Positions 9,801 through 17,827 of a stretch of 64,000 bases of DNA are shown piece after piece. Origin of the DNA: Bacteroidales bacterium UBA6267. GTDB lineage: Bacteria > Bacteroidota > Bacteroidia > Bacteroidales > UBA1556. The stretch's first letter is position 1. The number at the start of each line of letters is the position of its first letter. Both the position numbers and the translations under genes were made by a program. The notes beneath the pieces are model-generated. The model saw nothing but the letters and a program-made list of their open reading frames with translations. It did no database searches and was not told where the DNA came from. The stretch is taken from assembly GCA_002440745.1 (NCBI GenBank), contig DJVB01000062.1:1-64000 (forward strand), in the 5' to 3' direction.

Positions 9801-9997
9801 AGCCCATCCGCGATTTGAACTAAAGTTTCCACCACACGAGTTTTCATCTCGTTAGTTGCCTTAATAGTAAAAGTGATACCGACAATTTCTCGATACTTCT
9901 CAGGATTTTGCAGCGCAATTTTAAGATACTCCTGAACTAAGGTAGTAGTTTTGCCGGATCCAGCCGACGATTTATAAACATTGAAATTTCCCGACAT
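6863..9997 (-). CDS. AddA-like UvrD-family helicase with C-terminal PD-(D/E)XK nuclease
   Basis: A 1044-residue superfamily 1 helicase of the AddA/RecB type, which processes DNA double-strand ends for recombination repair. It opens with Walker A SSAGSGKTT (10-18). Walker B DEFQDTS lies near 389, GDAKQSIYRWRGG near 419, IHKSKGLEF (motif V) in the C-terminal half, and LLYVATTRAKQELY (motif VI) after it. The last 100 residues carry LRPDRVVF and EVIDYK, the PD-(D/E)XK nuclease core, near residue 989. I chose ATG 9997 because homologues begin at M-x-x-F-x-V-Y-K-S-S-A-G-S-G-K-T and a good promoter lies just upstream. An AddB partner is normally next to AddA in this phylum; none is seen here, so the partner must be elsewhere or absent. 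Confidence 0.85.
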   Translation of the reverse strand: MSGNFNVYKSSAGSGKTTTLVQEYLKIALQNPEKYREIVGITFTIKATNEMKTRVVETLVQIADGLVKPEFQSCIEFLKAKNNWTDERISQQAQTLLSLILHGYSFFAFSTIDSFVVRLVRAFAFDLRLPLNFGIELNTNIIIEEAVSALINNAGYDAQLTDFLIHYVENLADDERSTDINKAISGLASVLFNDKYADFVESLKGIHTAELLNYSKDIVAKVHIEKNLLKNLGNEALAIISEAGLTESDFYQGSRGIAKYFANIALTVPDKMSPNSLVLKTIEGDQWYGGKCSAATIQKIESVKGKLGDIFHRIQSRVEIFISLILIRQNVEAVALLKYIQDLIENYYHENGIIHLSETLKKVNEIVQNEQAPFIYERIGNRYSHYMIDEFQDTSVRQWHNLLPLIDESLANNNYNLVVGDAKQSIYRWRGGNYNQFIDLPSVPQENLSQIIKNRAVVLQQNYQETILDTNYRSAKQIVSFNNDFYAFCLLKFAQNEILTKVFRNFSQQLFSKKTGYVELNFVKTMKEAPDQLKNNLLSIISDLQSRNIPFKNMAILARKNSQLQLIAQWFIDNGLPVISSQSLRLGSSPNVQFVVNFLRFLSNPADKIALLYVVEHLLVNEFIDEKTAFNYLLGYKTVTDLLQLINLSPALLQTDDSMQIAETIIHHFGLMKNDYAFMVQLLDFVHKAQQKSGVGLAYFVEYFDLYSQDEYVAMPDNIDAINLSSIHKSKGLEFKYLVFVDFNSKKRNSDHLTVSLEKIGIKKPILTLIPDVELALQSVFREEKMESKKLEESDQMNLLYVATTRAKQELYILSEEKSTYNSLLKEFAEANSNFEKNTDYEEVESFVCGEKNTEEIQGEGKDKNVLQYDFFESWNNRIVLNHKHLVGEMGEKTKSQKIGIVLHSVFEHLHNPAKSGEVIERLAQRGIISMEEIDFFKELVAKLLLNQDIKELFSSKNHFEAERSIIHKSGKILRPDRVVFRPNRIEVIDYKYSNKDEISPEQLQEYHQQIEDYTDTLRLMYPNQLVQGYLLWVKDQIELEKIV

Positions 9998-10025
9998 TTG
10001 CAACGATTTCTGATTAAAATGATTC

Positions 10026-10060
10026 CAAAAGTAACCATTTTTTATACTCATAGGAACAAA
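10026..10060 (-). promoter_or_regulatory. promoter of the AddA-like gene
   Basis: On the minus strand TACTTTTG (10026-10033) matches the -10 consensus and TTTG (10057-10060) the -33 element, with a 23-base spacer. The predicted start near 10019 supports translation from 9997 rather than from more distant in-frame codons. Confidence 0.5.
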
Positions 10061-10205
10061 GAAAAAGGGGTAAATTTGCACCTTAGAACGATTGCTTAAA
10101 TCCAATGAATTTTCAGTATAGAGCCAACTTGTTACTCCTGATTTAGAGAAAATCACCGGCCTTAATCAGAGGAATTCGGATTATAATTTTTTCACATAAA
10201 ATAAA

Positions 10206-10237
10206 TTTGGTAATTAACAAAGACCTTTGTATTTTTG
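10206..10237 (+). promoter_or_regulatory. rpsO promoter
   Basis: TTTG at 10206-10209 and TATTTTTG at 10230-10237 are separated by 20 bases, a textbook Bacteroidota housekeeping promoter. The start near 10244 gives a leader of about 55 bases containing the inverted sequence TTTAGACggtttaggcGGTCTAAA (10249-10271), possibly the S15 autoregulatory site. Confidence 0.65.
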
Positions 10238-10298
10238 CCGCCCGAAATTTTAGACGGTTTAGGCGGTCTAAACATTTATTAACAAATTATTTAGAAAT

Positions 10299-10568
10299 AT
10301 GCAAATTACAACTGAAGTTAAGAAAGAGATTTTCAAAAAGCACGGTAAAAGTGAATTCGACACCGGAAGCATCGAAGGTCAAATTGCTCTTTTCACTGCC
10401 CGTATTGCTCACCTTACCGAGCACATGAAACAAAATCGTAAAGACCTTGCCACCGAGCGCTCCTTAGTTTTGCTCGTTGGAAAACGTAGAAAACTTCTCG
10501 ATTATCTCATCAAAAATGATATTGAACGTTATCGTGCAATCATCAAAGAACTTGGTATCAGAAAATAA
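10299..10568 (+). CDS. rpsO: 30S ribosomal protein S15
   Basis: An 89-residue protein of the usual S15 length, which binds the central domain of 16S rRNA early in small-subunit assembly. Typical segments are DTGSIEGQIALFTARI, LTEHMKQNRKDLATERSL and GKRRKLLDYL. ATG at 10299 gives the standard N-terminus. It precedes pnp, as in many bacteria, but here a terminator-like hairpin separates the two genes. Confidence 0.97.
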   Translation: MQITTEVKKEIFKKHGKSEFDTGSIEGQIALFTARIAHLTEHMKQNRKDLATERSLVLLVGKRRKLLDYLIKNDIERYRAIIKELGIRK

Positions 10569-10592
10569 TGATGCTAAAAATATTCTAATGGC

Positions 10593-10624
10593 AAAAAAGG
10601 TGATTGGGCACAATTGCCTTTTTT
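10593..10624 (+). terminator. terminator or attenuator between rpsO and pnp
   Basis: AAAAAAGG and CCTTTTTT form the outer stem and ATTG/CAAT an inner stem around a GGCA loop. The T run follows directly. It lies 25 bases after the rpsO stop and 108 bases before pnp, so it may end the rpsO transcript or lower read-through into pnp. Confidence 0.7.
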
Positions 10625-10731
10625 GTGTTTTTAGAAAAATACCTTTCGCTAAATTAATCTTCCAACATGAAACGATTGGAAATATATACGTAAGACGCAA
10701 TATAACAGAATATTACATTTAAATTACAAAC

Positions 10732-13059
10732 ATGTCGTTAAACATTATCAAAAAGACGTTTACTTTACCCGATGGTCGTGATGTGACTATCGAAACCGGT
10801 AAATTAGCAAAGCAGTCCGATGGATCCGTAGTTGTTACTGTCGGAAAAACCATGCTGCTTGCCACCGCTGTGGCCAAAAAAGATGCAAATGAAGGCGTTG
10901 ATTTTATGCCTTTAAGTGTTGATTATCAAGAAAAATATGCCTCCACAGGCCGCTTCCCGGGAGGGTTTTTCAAACGGGAAGCCCGCCCTTCAGAATACGA
11001 AATTCTTATCTCTCGGCTTATCGACCGAGCCTTGAGACCTTTATTTCCGGACGATTTCCACGCTGAAACCCAGGTTTTAGTGTCGCTCATCTCCGGCGAA
11101 AAATCCGTTGCTCCCGATGCCTTTGCTGCCCTTGCCGCTTCAGCCGCTCTCGCCGTCTCCGATATTCCTTTTCACGGCCCAATTTCCGAGGTTCGTATAG
11201 CCTTAATTGACGGTGAATTCATTGTAAACCCAAATATCGATTTGCTCGAAAAAGCTGAACTCGACCTCATTATTGCCGCTACCGAAGAAAATATTATGAT
11301 GGTAGAAGGGGAAATGAAAGAAGTTTCCGAAGAAATTATGATGGAAGCTTTCAAAATTGCCCACGATGCTATCAAAGTTCAGTGCCGCGCTCAAAAAGAA
11401 CTCGCTGAAATGGTTGGCAAAACCAAACGTGAATATTGTCACGAAGTCAATGACCCTGAGCTTCAGGAACGTATGACTAACGAATTATATCAAAAAGTAT
11501 ATGATGTAGCCAATTTGGGCTTAGCCGACAAGCATAAACGCGCTGAGAATTTCGAGCAAGTTAAGCTTGATTTCATTGCAACTTTAGACGAAGAATACGC
11601 TGCTGAAAAAGCCGGTCTCATCAAAAAATACTATCACGACATTGAGAAAGAAGCTGTCCGTCAGATGATTCTGAACGAACGTAGCCGCCTTGATGGTCGT
11701 AAATTGGACGAAATTCGCCCAATCTGGACAGAAGTCGATTATTTGCCCTCCGCTCATGGCTCGGCAATTTTCACCCGTGGCGAAACCCAGTCGCTCACCA
11801 CAGTCACCTTAGGTTCGAAACTCGATGAGCAAATCATTGACGGTGCTGTGATTGAAGGACGCAACAATATGATGTTGCATTATAATTTCCCGCCATTTAG
11901 CACAGGTGAAGTGAAAATGATGCGTGGAACAGGCCGCCGCGAAATTGGTCACGGAAATCTTGCCCTTCGCGCCATCAAAGGCATGGTGCCCCAAGGCGAA
12001 GAAAATCCATATACAATCCGCATTGTTTCCGACATTTTAGAATCAAACGGCTCATCTTCAATGGCTACCGTTTGCGCCGCAACCCTCGCTCTTATGGACA
12101 GTGGTATCAAAATGCGCAAACATGTCAGTGGTATTGCAATGGGACTTATCACCGACACCAAAACAGGTAATTGGGCTGTACTTTCCGATATTCTTGGAGA
12201 CGAAGACCACCTTGGAGATATGGACTTTAAAGTTACCGGAACAAGAGATGGCATTACTGCTTGTCAGATGGACATCAAAGTAGAAGGTCTTAGCTATGAA
12301 ATCCTGTCGCAAGCTTTGAAACAAGCCAAAGATGGCCGCATCCATATTTTGAATATTCTTGAAGAAACCATTGCTCAGCCTCGTGCCGACTACAAAGAAT
12401 TCGTGCCTCGTATCGAAAAAATGTATATCGACAAAGAATTTATTGGAGCAGTTATTGGACCCGGTGGAAAGATTATTCAAGAAATTCAGAAAGATACTAA
12501 TACCACTATTATTATTGAAGAAGTTGGTAATCAGGGCGTAATCGACATTTTCTCCGCTGATAAATCATCTATTGAAGCTGCTAAAACACGGATTGCTAAT
12601 ATTGTGGCCGTTCCTGAAGTTGGAACTGTTTACGAAGCAAAAGTGAAAAGCTTGATGGCTTATGGTGCGTTTGTTGAAATTTTACCCGGAAAAGAAGGTT
12701 TATTGCACGTTTCGGAGATTGAATGGAGACGCATTGAAAATGTGGAAGACGTGCTGAAAGAAGGGGATATCATTTCGGTAAAACTTCTTGAAGTTGATGA
12801 AAAGAACGGTAAAATGAAATTATCTCATAAGGTATTGCTTCCTAAGCCGGAAGGTTATGTTGAAGAAAGACGTAGCAGCGGTGGTGGCGGAGGTTCCTTT
12901 CGTGGCAACGACCGTGGCGGCAGCGACCGCAGAGGTGGTGACGATCGCAGAGGCGGTGGCGACCGTAGAGGTGGCGACCGTGGTGGAAATGACCGCAGAG
13001 GTGGCAATGGTGGCGGCGACCGCGACCGTGGCCGGAGTGATTTTCGCCGCGACAGATAA
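10732..13059 (+). CDS. pnp: polyribonucleotide nucleotidyltransferase (PNPase) with RGG-rich tail
   Basis: PNPase degrades RNA 3' to 5' by phosphorolysis. The 775-residue product has two RNase PH cores (the first with GRFPGGFFKREARPSEYEIL, the second with ARGETQ-type residues around IFTRGETQSLTT), a KH domain with the GxxG loop (GAVIGPGGK, about 571-580) and an S1 domain (about 625-695). After that about 60 residues are almost only Gly, Arg, Asp, Asn and Ser in RGG/DRR repeats (715-775), a likely RNA-binding tail beyond the normal end. TACATTTA at 10714-10721 is a near-match to the -10 box. A strong terminator follows the gene. Confidence 0.97.
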   Translation: MSLNIIKKTFTLPDGRDVTIETGKLAKQSDGSVVVTVGKTMLLATAVAKKDANEGVDFMPLSVDYQEKYASTGRFPGGFFKREARPSEYEILISRLIDRALRPLFPDDFHAETQVLVSLISGEKSVAPDAFAALAASAALAVSDIPFHGPISEVRIALIDGEFIVNPNIDLLEKAELDLIIAATEENIMMVEGEMKEVSEEIMMEAFKIAHDAIKVQCRAQKELAEMVGKTKREYCHEVNDPELQERMTNELYQKVYDVANLGLADKHKRAENFEQVKLDFIATLDEEYAAEKAGLIKKYYHDIEKEAVRQMILNERSRLDGRKLDEIRPIWTEVDYLPSAHGSAIFTRGETQSLTTVTLGSKLDEQIIDGAVIEGRNNMMLHYNFPPFSTGEVKMMRGTGRREIGHGNLALRAIKGMVPQGEENPYTIRIVSDILESNGSSSMATVCAATLALMDSGIKMRKHVSGIAMGLITDTKTGNWAVLSDILGDEDHLGDMDFKVTGTRDGITACQMDIKVEGLSYEILSQALKQAKDGRIHILNILEETIAQPRADYKEFVPRIEKMYIDKEFIGAVIGPGGKIIQEIQKDTNTTIIIEEVGNQGVIDIFSADKSSIEAAKTRIANIVAVPEVGTVYEAKVKSLMAYGAFVEILPGKEGLLHVSEIEWRRIENVEDVLKEGDIISVKLLEVDEKNGKMKLSHKVLLPKPEGYVEERRSSGGGGGSFRGNDRGGSDRRGGDDRRGGGDRRGGDRGGNDRRGGNGGGDRDRGRSDFRRDR

Positions 13060-13065
13060 AATATA

Positions 13066-13107
13066 TTGAAAACAATCTGTAAATCAGGTTGTTTTCAATT
13101 TCATTTT
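13066..13107 (+). terminator. pnp terminator
   Basis: A perfect 10-bp stem (TTGAAAACAA with TTGTTTTCAA, 13066-13075 and 13089-13098) with a further CTG/CAG inner pairing, followed by a T-rich stretch. Confidence 0.8.
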
Positions 13108-13176
13108 TAATTTAAGATAACGTAACATTAGTATTAACTTATCGTATTTTAAAGGTTTAATAACAAAAACTATTCG

Positions 13177-14040
13177 ATGAGACAGTTAAAGATTTCAAAA
13201 CAAGTAACCAACCGCGAAACGGCGAGTCTTGACAAATACTTACAAGAGATTGGCCGTGTCGATTTGATCACTGCCGAGGAGGAAGTATCGTTAGCTCAGA
13301 AAATAAAACAGGGTGACCAACGTGCCTTGGAAAAACTGACTAAAGCCAACCTCAGGTTTGTGGTCTCGGTGGCAAAACAATATCAAAATCAGGGTTTAAG
13401 TTTACCTGACCTTATCAACGAAGGTAATTTGGGTTTAATAAAAGCAGCTCAACGATTTGATGAAACTCGTGGATTCAAATTTATCTCTTATGCAGTTTGG
13501 TGGATTCGCCAGTCGATTCTTCAGGCTTTGGCCGAGCAATCCCGTATTGTTCGTTTACCTCTAAATAAAATTGGTGCAATCAACAAAATCAACAAAACTT
13601 ATAACGCACTTGAACAAGAATTTGAACGTCCACCAAATCCTGACGAAATAGCTAATAAGTTGGATATTAGCGAGAAAGAAGTTAAAGAGTCGTTGAAAAA
13701 CTCAGGAAGACATATTTCCATGGACGCCCCGCTGATTCAGGATGAGGACACCAATATGTATGACGTTATTCGTGAAAACGACACCCCTACTCCTGAAACC
13801 GGCTTGCTTTATGATTCCTTGAGAAAAGAAATAAACCGAGCCATTTCGACACTTACTCCACGCGAGGCAGACGTTGTAAAGCTTTATTACGGCCTTGACG
13901 GAGCCCACCCGATGACTTTAGAAGAAATCGGTGAGAAATTTGACCTCACGCGCGAACGGGTTCGACAAATTAAAGAGAAAGCCATTCGCAGGTTGAAACA
14001 TACTTCCCGAAGTAAAATTTTAAAAACTTACTTAGGATAA
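13177..14040 (+). CDS. rpoD: primary RNA polymerase sigma factor (RpoD/SigA)
   Basis: A 287-residue sigma-70 factor, the short form used as primary sigma by Bacteroidota. Region 1.2 starts almost at once (SLDKYLQEIGRVDLITAEEEV). Region 2 is complete (LRFVVSVAKQYQ, LPDLINEGNLGLIKAAQRFD, GFKFISYAVWWIRQSI), and regions 3 and 4 follow, ending with EEIGEKFDLTRERVRQIKEKA. The acidic region 1.1 found in other phyla is missing, which is normal here. This protein is the expected reader of the TAnnTTTG boxes noted across the window. The gene is monocistronic, with a strong terminator after it. Confidence 0.95.
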   Translation: MRQLKISKQVTNRETASLDKYLQEIGRVDLITAEEEVSLAQKIKQGDQRALEKLTKANLRFVVSVAKQYQNQGLSLPDLINEGNLGLIKAAQRFDETRGFKFISYAVWWIRQSILQALAEQSRIVRLPLNKIGAINKINKTYNALEQEFERPPNPDEIANKLDISEKEVKESLKNSGRHISMDAPLIQDEDTNMYDVIRENDTPTPETGLLYDSLRKEINRAISTLTPREADVVKLYYGLDGAHPMTLEEIGEKFDLTRERVRQIKEKAIRRLKHTSRSKILKTYLG

Positions 14041-14050
14041 AGAGAACAAG

Positions 14051-14084
14051 AAAAAAAAAGGCGGCAATAACCGCCTTTTTTTTT
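14051..14084 (+). terminator. rpoD terminator
   Basis: A run of nine A, then the GGCGG/CCGCC stem around CAATAA, then nine T. The symmetric A and T tracts could make it work in both directions. Confidence 0.9.
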
Positions 14085-14112
14085 ACTTTTACTCCCCTTA
14101 ATTGACAATCAA

Positions 14113-14775
14113 ATGATGCCTAACAAATTCATCGCACCTTCGTTGCTTTCTGCCGATTTTATTCGTTTAGAATCAGAGATTTCCATGATTAATTCTTCTG
14201 AAGCCGACTACCTTCATTTGGATATAATGGATGGAGTATTTGTGCCAAATATCACCTTTGGCTGGCCAATTATCGAACAAATAAATCAGATTTGCACTAA
14301 ACCGCTTGATGTTCACCTGATGATAATTCAGCCGGAAAGATATATTCAGCAGTTTATAAACGCCGGAGCCCATTTCCTCACGGTTCATTTGGAGGCCTGT
14401 ACACATTTGCACCGAACCCTTGGTTCTATTCGAGAAAATGGTGCAAAGTCGGGAGTTTCGATAAATCCCCACACCCCCGTTTCAATGCTTTCAGAGGTTT
14501 TAGATTTAGTTGATTTAGTGTTAATTATGTCAGTAAATCCGGGCTTTGGAGGGCAAAGTTTTATAAAAAACTCTTTGGATAAAATCAGGCAATTAAGTCA
14601 GATGCGCAAGCAAGGCAATCACTCCTTTCTGATTGAAGTTGACGGCGGGGTGAACTTAGACAATGCCAATCAGCTTTTCGAAGCAGGTGCGGATATTTTA
14701 GTTGCCGGAAATGCCGTTTTCAAAACCGAAAATCCTAAAGAAACCATAAAGCTATTGAAAACTAATAATTTATAA
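14113..14775 (+). CDS. rpe: ribulose-phosphate 3-epimerase
   Basis: Interconverts ribulose 5-phosphate and xylulose 5-phosphate in the pentose phosphate pathway. The 220-residue TIM barrel has the family landmarks APSLLSADF at the start, HLDIMDGVFVPNITFG (metal-binding His and Asp), DVHLMI, LIMSVNPGFGGQ and EVDGGVN (second catalytic Asp). Two adjacent ATG codons (14113, 14116) cannot be told apart. pepD follows after 22 bases on the same strand, so the two may be cotranscribed. Confidence 0.95.
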   Translation: MMPNKFIAPSLLSADFIRLESEISMINSSEADYLHLDIMDGVFVPNITFGWPIIEQINQICTKPLDVHLMIIQPERYIQQFINAGAHFLTVHLEACTHLHRTLGSIRENGAKSGVSINPHTPVSMLSEVLDLVDLVLIMSVNPGFGGQSFIKNSLDKIRQLSQMRKQGNHSFLIEVDGGVNLDNANQLFEAGADILVAGNAVFKTENPKETIKLLKTNNL

Positions 14776-14797
14776 AACTCAACTATAACCTAATATT

Positions 14798-16258
14798 ATG
14801 AATGATATAACATCCTTAAACCCTGCTTCCTTATGGAAATATTTTGATGAAATCACCAAAATTCCACGACCAAGCAAGAAAGAAGAACTCATCAGAGAAT
14901 ATTTAATCCATTTTGGAAAGAATCATAATTTAGAAACTCTCACCGATGAAATTGGCAATGTTTTAATCCGAAAACCTGCATCTAAAGGCATGGAAAACCG
15001 AAAAATGGTGGTGCTTCAAAGTCACATGGATATGGTTTGCGAGAAAAACACGGATACCGTTTTTGATTTTTTAAAGGATCCGATTCAAACGCGCATTGAC
15101 GGAGATTGGGTGAAAGCAAAAGGAACAACTTTAGGAGCAGATGATGGTATTGGGATTGCAGCTTCATTGGCCATTTTGGCTGATAACTCACTGACTCACG
15201 GCCCATTAGAAGCTCTGTTTACGATGGATGAAGAAACCGGACTCACAGGCGCATTTGGTCTCTCGGAAGATTTTCTAAAAAGCAAAATATTGCTCAATCT
15301 CGATTCGGAAGATGAGGGGGAGCTATTTATTGGTTGTGCCGGTGGACGCGATACTGTGGTGGAAATGCCTTTGGAAAAATCTGCACCAAAAGCAGGTTAC
15401 TATGCTTATAAAATTTCTGTTGGCGGCTTAAACGGTGGTCATTCAGGAGACGACATCAACAAAGGTTTAGCCAATGCCAATAAGCTAATAGCCCGCATTT
15501 TGAAATCCATTTGGAATGAAACCGACGCAAATCTCATTTCCATCGACTGTGGCAACTTGCGAAATGCCATTGCACGGGAAGGCATGGCTGTGGTGATGAT
15601 TCCAAACGATTTTCAAGAAAAACTTGCCGAGCTCGCTGAAAAATGGAATCAAGTATTGCGAAATGAATATCACAAAACTGAGCAAGGTTTATTTGTAAAA
15701 ATAGAAAAAGTTGACCAAGAGGTTGCCGAAATAATAAATCCTAAACAGAGTTTAAATTTGATAAACAGCATGTTAGCATGTCCTCACGGCGTATTAGCCA
15801 TGTCGCAAGATATTGCAAACTTTGTTGAGACCTCCACCAATTTGGCCTCTGTAAAAACTAAGGACGACCATTTTCTCATTACTACAAGTCAACGCAGCAG
15901 TGTAGAATCGGCCTTAGATGCAGCCTGCGAAATGGTTGCAGCCGTTTTTGCCCTCACCGATTCACAAATTCAGCATACCGATGGTTATCCCGGCTGGGCA
16001 CCTAATCCCAATTCGGAAATTGTAAGTATTACAGCCCAAACCTATAGAGACCTATTCCAAGTTGAGCCAAAAGTCTTGGCTATACACGCCGGGCTTGAGT
16101 GCGGCCTTATTGGAAAGAAATATCCCGGTTTGGACATGATTTCGTTTGGACCAACCATCAAAGGAGCCCATTCTCCTGACGAGCGGCTAAGCATCAAGTC
16201 TGCCGGAATGTTTTGGGAGCTTTTGGTTGAAGTGCTCAAAAGAATTCCACAGGAGTAA
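14798..16258 (+). CDS. pepD: aminoacyl-histidine dipeptidase (PepD, M20 family)
   Basis: A cytoplasmic zinc dipeptidase that cleaves Xaa-His and many other dipeptides. The 486-residue length is normal. Metal and catalytic residues sit in LQSHMDMVCEKN, GADDGIGIAASLAIL, FTMDEETGLTGA and LNLDSEDEGELFIGCAGG, and the last His in SFGPTIKGAHSPDERL. The central lid/dimer domain begins at GGLNGGHSGDDINKG. No signal peptide is present. It ends 150 bases before the convergent helicase gene. Confidence 0.95.
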   Translation: MNDITSLNPASLWKYFDEITKIPRPSKKEELIREYLIHFGKNHNLETLTDEIGNVLIRKPASKGMENRKMVVLQSHMDMVCEKNTDTVFDFLKDPIQTRIDGDWVKAKGTTLGADDGIGIAASLAILADNSLTHGPLEALFTMDEETGLTGAFGLSEDFLKSKILLNLDSEDEGELFIGCAGGRDTVVEMPLEKSAPKAGYYAYKISVGGLNGGHSGDDINKGLANANKLIARILKSIWNETDANLISIDCGNLRNAIAREGMAVVMIPNDFQEKLAELAEKWNQVLRNEYHKTEQGLFVKIEKVDQEVAEIINPKQSLNLINSMLACPHGVLAMSQDIANFVETSTNLASVKTKDDHFLITTSQRSSVESALDAACEMVAAVFALTDSQIQHTDGYPGWAPNPNSEIVSITAQTYRDLFQVEPKVLAIHAGLECGLIGKKYPGLDMISFGPTIKGAHSPDERLSIKSAGMFWELLVEVLKRIPQE

Positions 16259-16284
16259 ACAGGGTCTGTCTATACTAATTAATG

Positions 16285-16354
16285 TGAGTTTGATGTAATT
16301 TTTCTTATAATTCAACGACTAAGTTATTGATTATGAGATTTTACATCGAACTCA
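16285..16354. repeat. long inverted repeat between convergent pepD and helicase genes
   Basis: Arms at 16285-16298 and 16341-16354 (TGAGTTTGATGTAA and TTACATCGAACTCA) pair over 14 positions with one G-T pair and enclose a 42-base AT-rich loop. T-rich sequence follows the right arm. It may be a bidirectional terminator for two convergent genes, although the loop is long for that. Confidence 0.6.
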
Positions 16355-16410
16355 ATTTATTTTTCTACATTTTATCACAATATCCTTGACCAATGCTTCT
16401 TGAAACCACA

Positions 16411-17817
16411 TTATTCCTCTAAAAAGCTTAGAGGAAAATTCAGCAGGTAAACTTTAGTTGTAGCGCGGGTTAAAGCTGTATATAGCCAGCGTAAAAATTC
16501 CAAATCTAAGGGTTGGTCTTTAAAGTATCCTGGATCGATGAAAATGATATTCCACTGCCCTCCTTGCGTTTTATGGCAAGTCATTGCATAAGCATATTTT
16601 ATCTGCACTGCGTTGAAATAAGGACTATTACGAACTTTCTCCTTCCGAATTTTGGCATCGCCGATGTCGGAGAAGTCGGCTAATACATTCTGATAAAGTT
16701 GATTGTTTTGCTCGTTAGTCAATGCCGGTCCGTTGGTAGTCAGGCTGTCTAAAATCACTTTTATAGAAACGGAATCTGCATCAGGGTAATCTAAAAGTTT
16801 CACTTGAATTTCGGCAAAACGAAAACCATAATCTTCCTCTTCGTTACGTACAGATTCCACTTCTATCAAATCGCCATTTGCCAAAAAACCTGCTTCCGAG
16901 TCCTCGTCGAGCCAGAAATAATTATTCTTGACAACCATCAGCACATCACCGGCTTCCAATTCATTTTCCCGTGCCAATATTTGGTTTCGAATGGCCATAT
17001 TATACTGGTAGGCTGCCTTATTCGACCGTGTGATTATTACAGTATCATCCTGTCCCACACTGCTATAACATGACGAAACAATATCCGGAAGCTCATTTGG
17101 ACTTAAAGATTCCACATCCATAAAAGGTTGAATATTAAGGAAAGGTGGTTCATAATGGTGAGCTATCATAAGCTGTCGCAACCGAGTGGCATTGTGCAAA
17201 ATCCCCGATTCCGTTTTCTGCCGAACGACATCGGTCAGCTCAAATTTCGTCACCGGATAGTGGTAATTATTCTTAAGAAAAACAGTGTTCAATGCAGGGC
17301 TCACATTGAGACCGACAGGGGGAAGTTGAGCCACATCGCCCACAAGAACAAGTCGGCAATTCTCGCCGGAGAAGACAAATTGCATAAGATCATCGAGCAA
17401 AACCCTGCCGCCAAAAACTGCTTCAGTGCGTTCATTACCAATCATCGATGCTTCGTCCACAAGGAAAACCGCGTTTTTCAAGGAGTTTTTCTGTAGCTTT
17501 AGCACAAGATGACCATTAGGGTCGGTAAGTGCAAAATAGATACGGCGGTGAATTGTAGAAGCGCGATAGCTTGAGTAGGCCGACAAAACCTTAGCGGCTC
17601 TTCCGGTTGGAGCCATCAAAACCACCGGAATTCGCTCGTAGCGAAGCGTACGCACTAAGGCCGAAATCATGGAAGTTTTTCCTGTGCCGGCATATCCGCG
17701 AAGGAGGAAAATGCTATTTGCATCGGCAGAAAAAAACTGATCAAGTTGCCTGATAAGTTCATTTTGTCCATCTGTTGGTCGGTGTCCGAAATTGGCTGCA
17801 ATTTTTTGAGAAAACAT
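16411..17817 (-). CDS. RecD-like ATP-dependent DNA helicase
   Basis: A 468-residue superfamily 1B helicase of the RecD2/Dda type. Walker A is RGYAGTGKTS (40-49), Walker B is VFLVDEASMIGNE, motif III is LVLVGDVAQLPPVG, and the C-terminal UvrD-like part has YAMTCHKTQGGQW and RWLYTALTRATTKVYLL (motifs V and VI). It lacks the N-terminal extension of RecD2. I chose ATG 17817, which starts 11 bases after the tamL stop; the frame continues to 17850 but would then overlap tamL. It is probably cotranscribed with tamL, with which it has no evident functional link. Confidence 0.88.
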   Translation of the reverse strand: MFSQKIAANFGHRPTDGQNELIRQLDQFFSADANSIFLLRGYAGTGKTSMISALVRTLRYERIPVVLMAPTGRAAKVLSAYSSYRASTIHRRIYFALTDPNGHLVLKLQKNSLKNAVFLVDEASMIGNERTEAVFGGRVLLDDLMQFVFSGENCRLVLVGDVAQLPPVGLNVSPALNTVFLKNNYHYPVTKFELTDVVRQKTESGILHNATRLRQLMIAHHYEPPFLNIQPFMDVESLSPNELPDIVSSCYSSVGQDDTVIITRSNKAAYQYNMAIRNQILARENELEAGDVLMVVKNNYFWLDEDSEAGFLANGDLIEVESVRNEEEDYGFRFAEIQVKLLDYPDADSVSIKVILDSLTTNGPALTNEQNNQLYQNVLADFSDIGDAKIRKEKVRNSPYFNAVQIKYAYAMTCHKTQGGQWNIIFIDPGYFKDQPLDLEFLRWLYTALTRATTKVYLLNFPLSFLEE

Positions 17818-17827
17818 AGTAATTCTA

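Noticed and set aside
9998..10156. N-terminal extension of the AddA-like helicase
   Set aside because: The extension crosses the predicted promoter, and the family consensus begins at the ATG at 9997.
12842..13075. His/Cys/Arg-rich minus-strand and Val/Ala-rich plus-strand frames at the pnp 3' end
   Set aside because: Both are out-of-frame readings of the RGG-coding repeats of PNPase.
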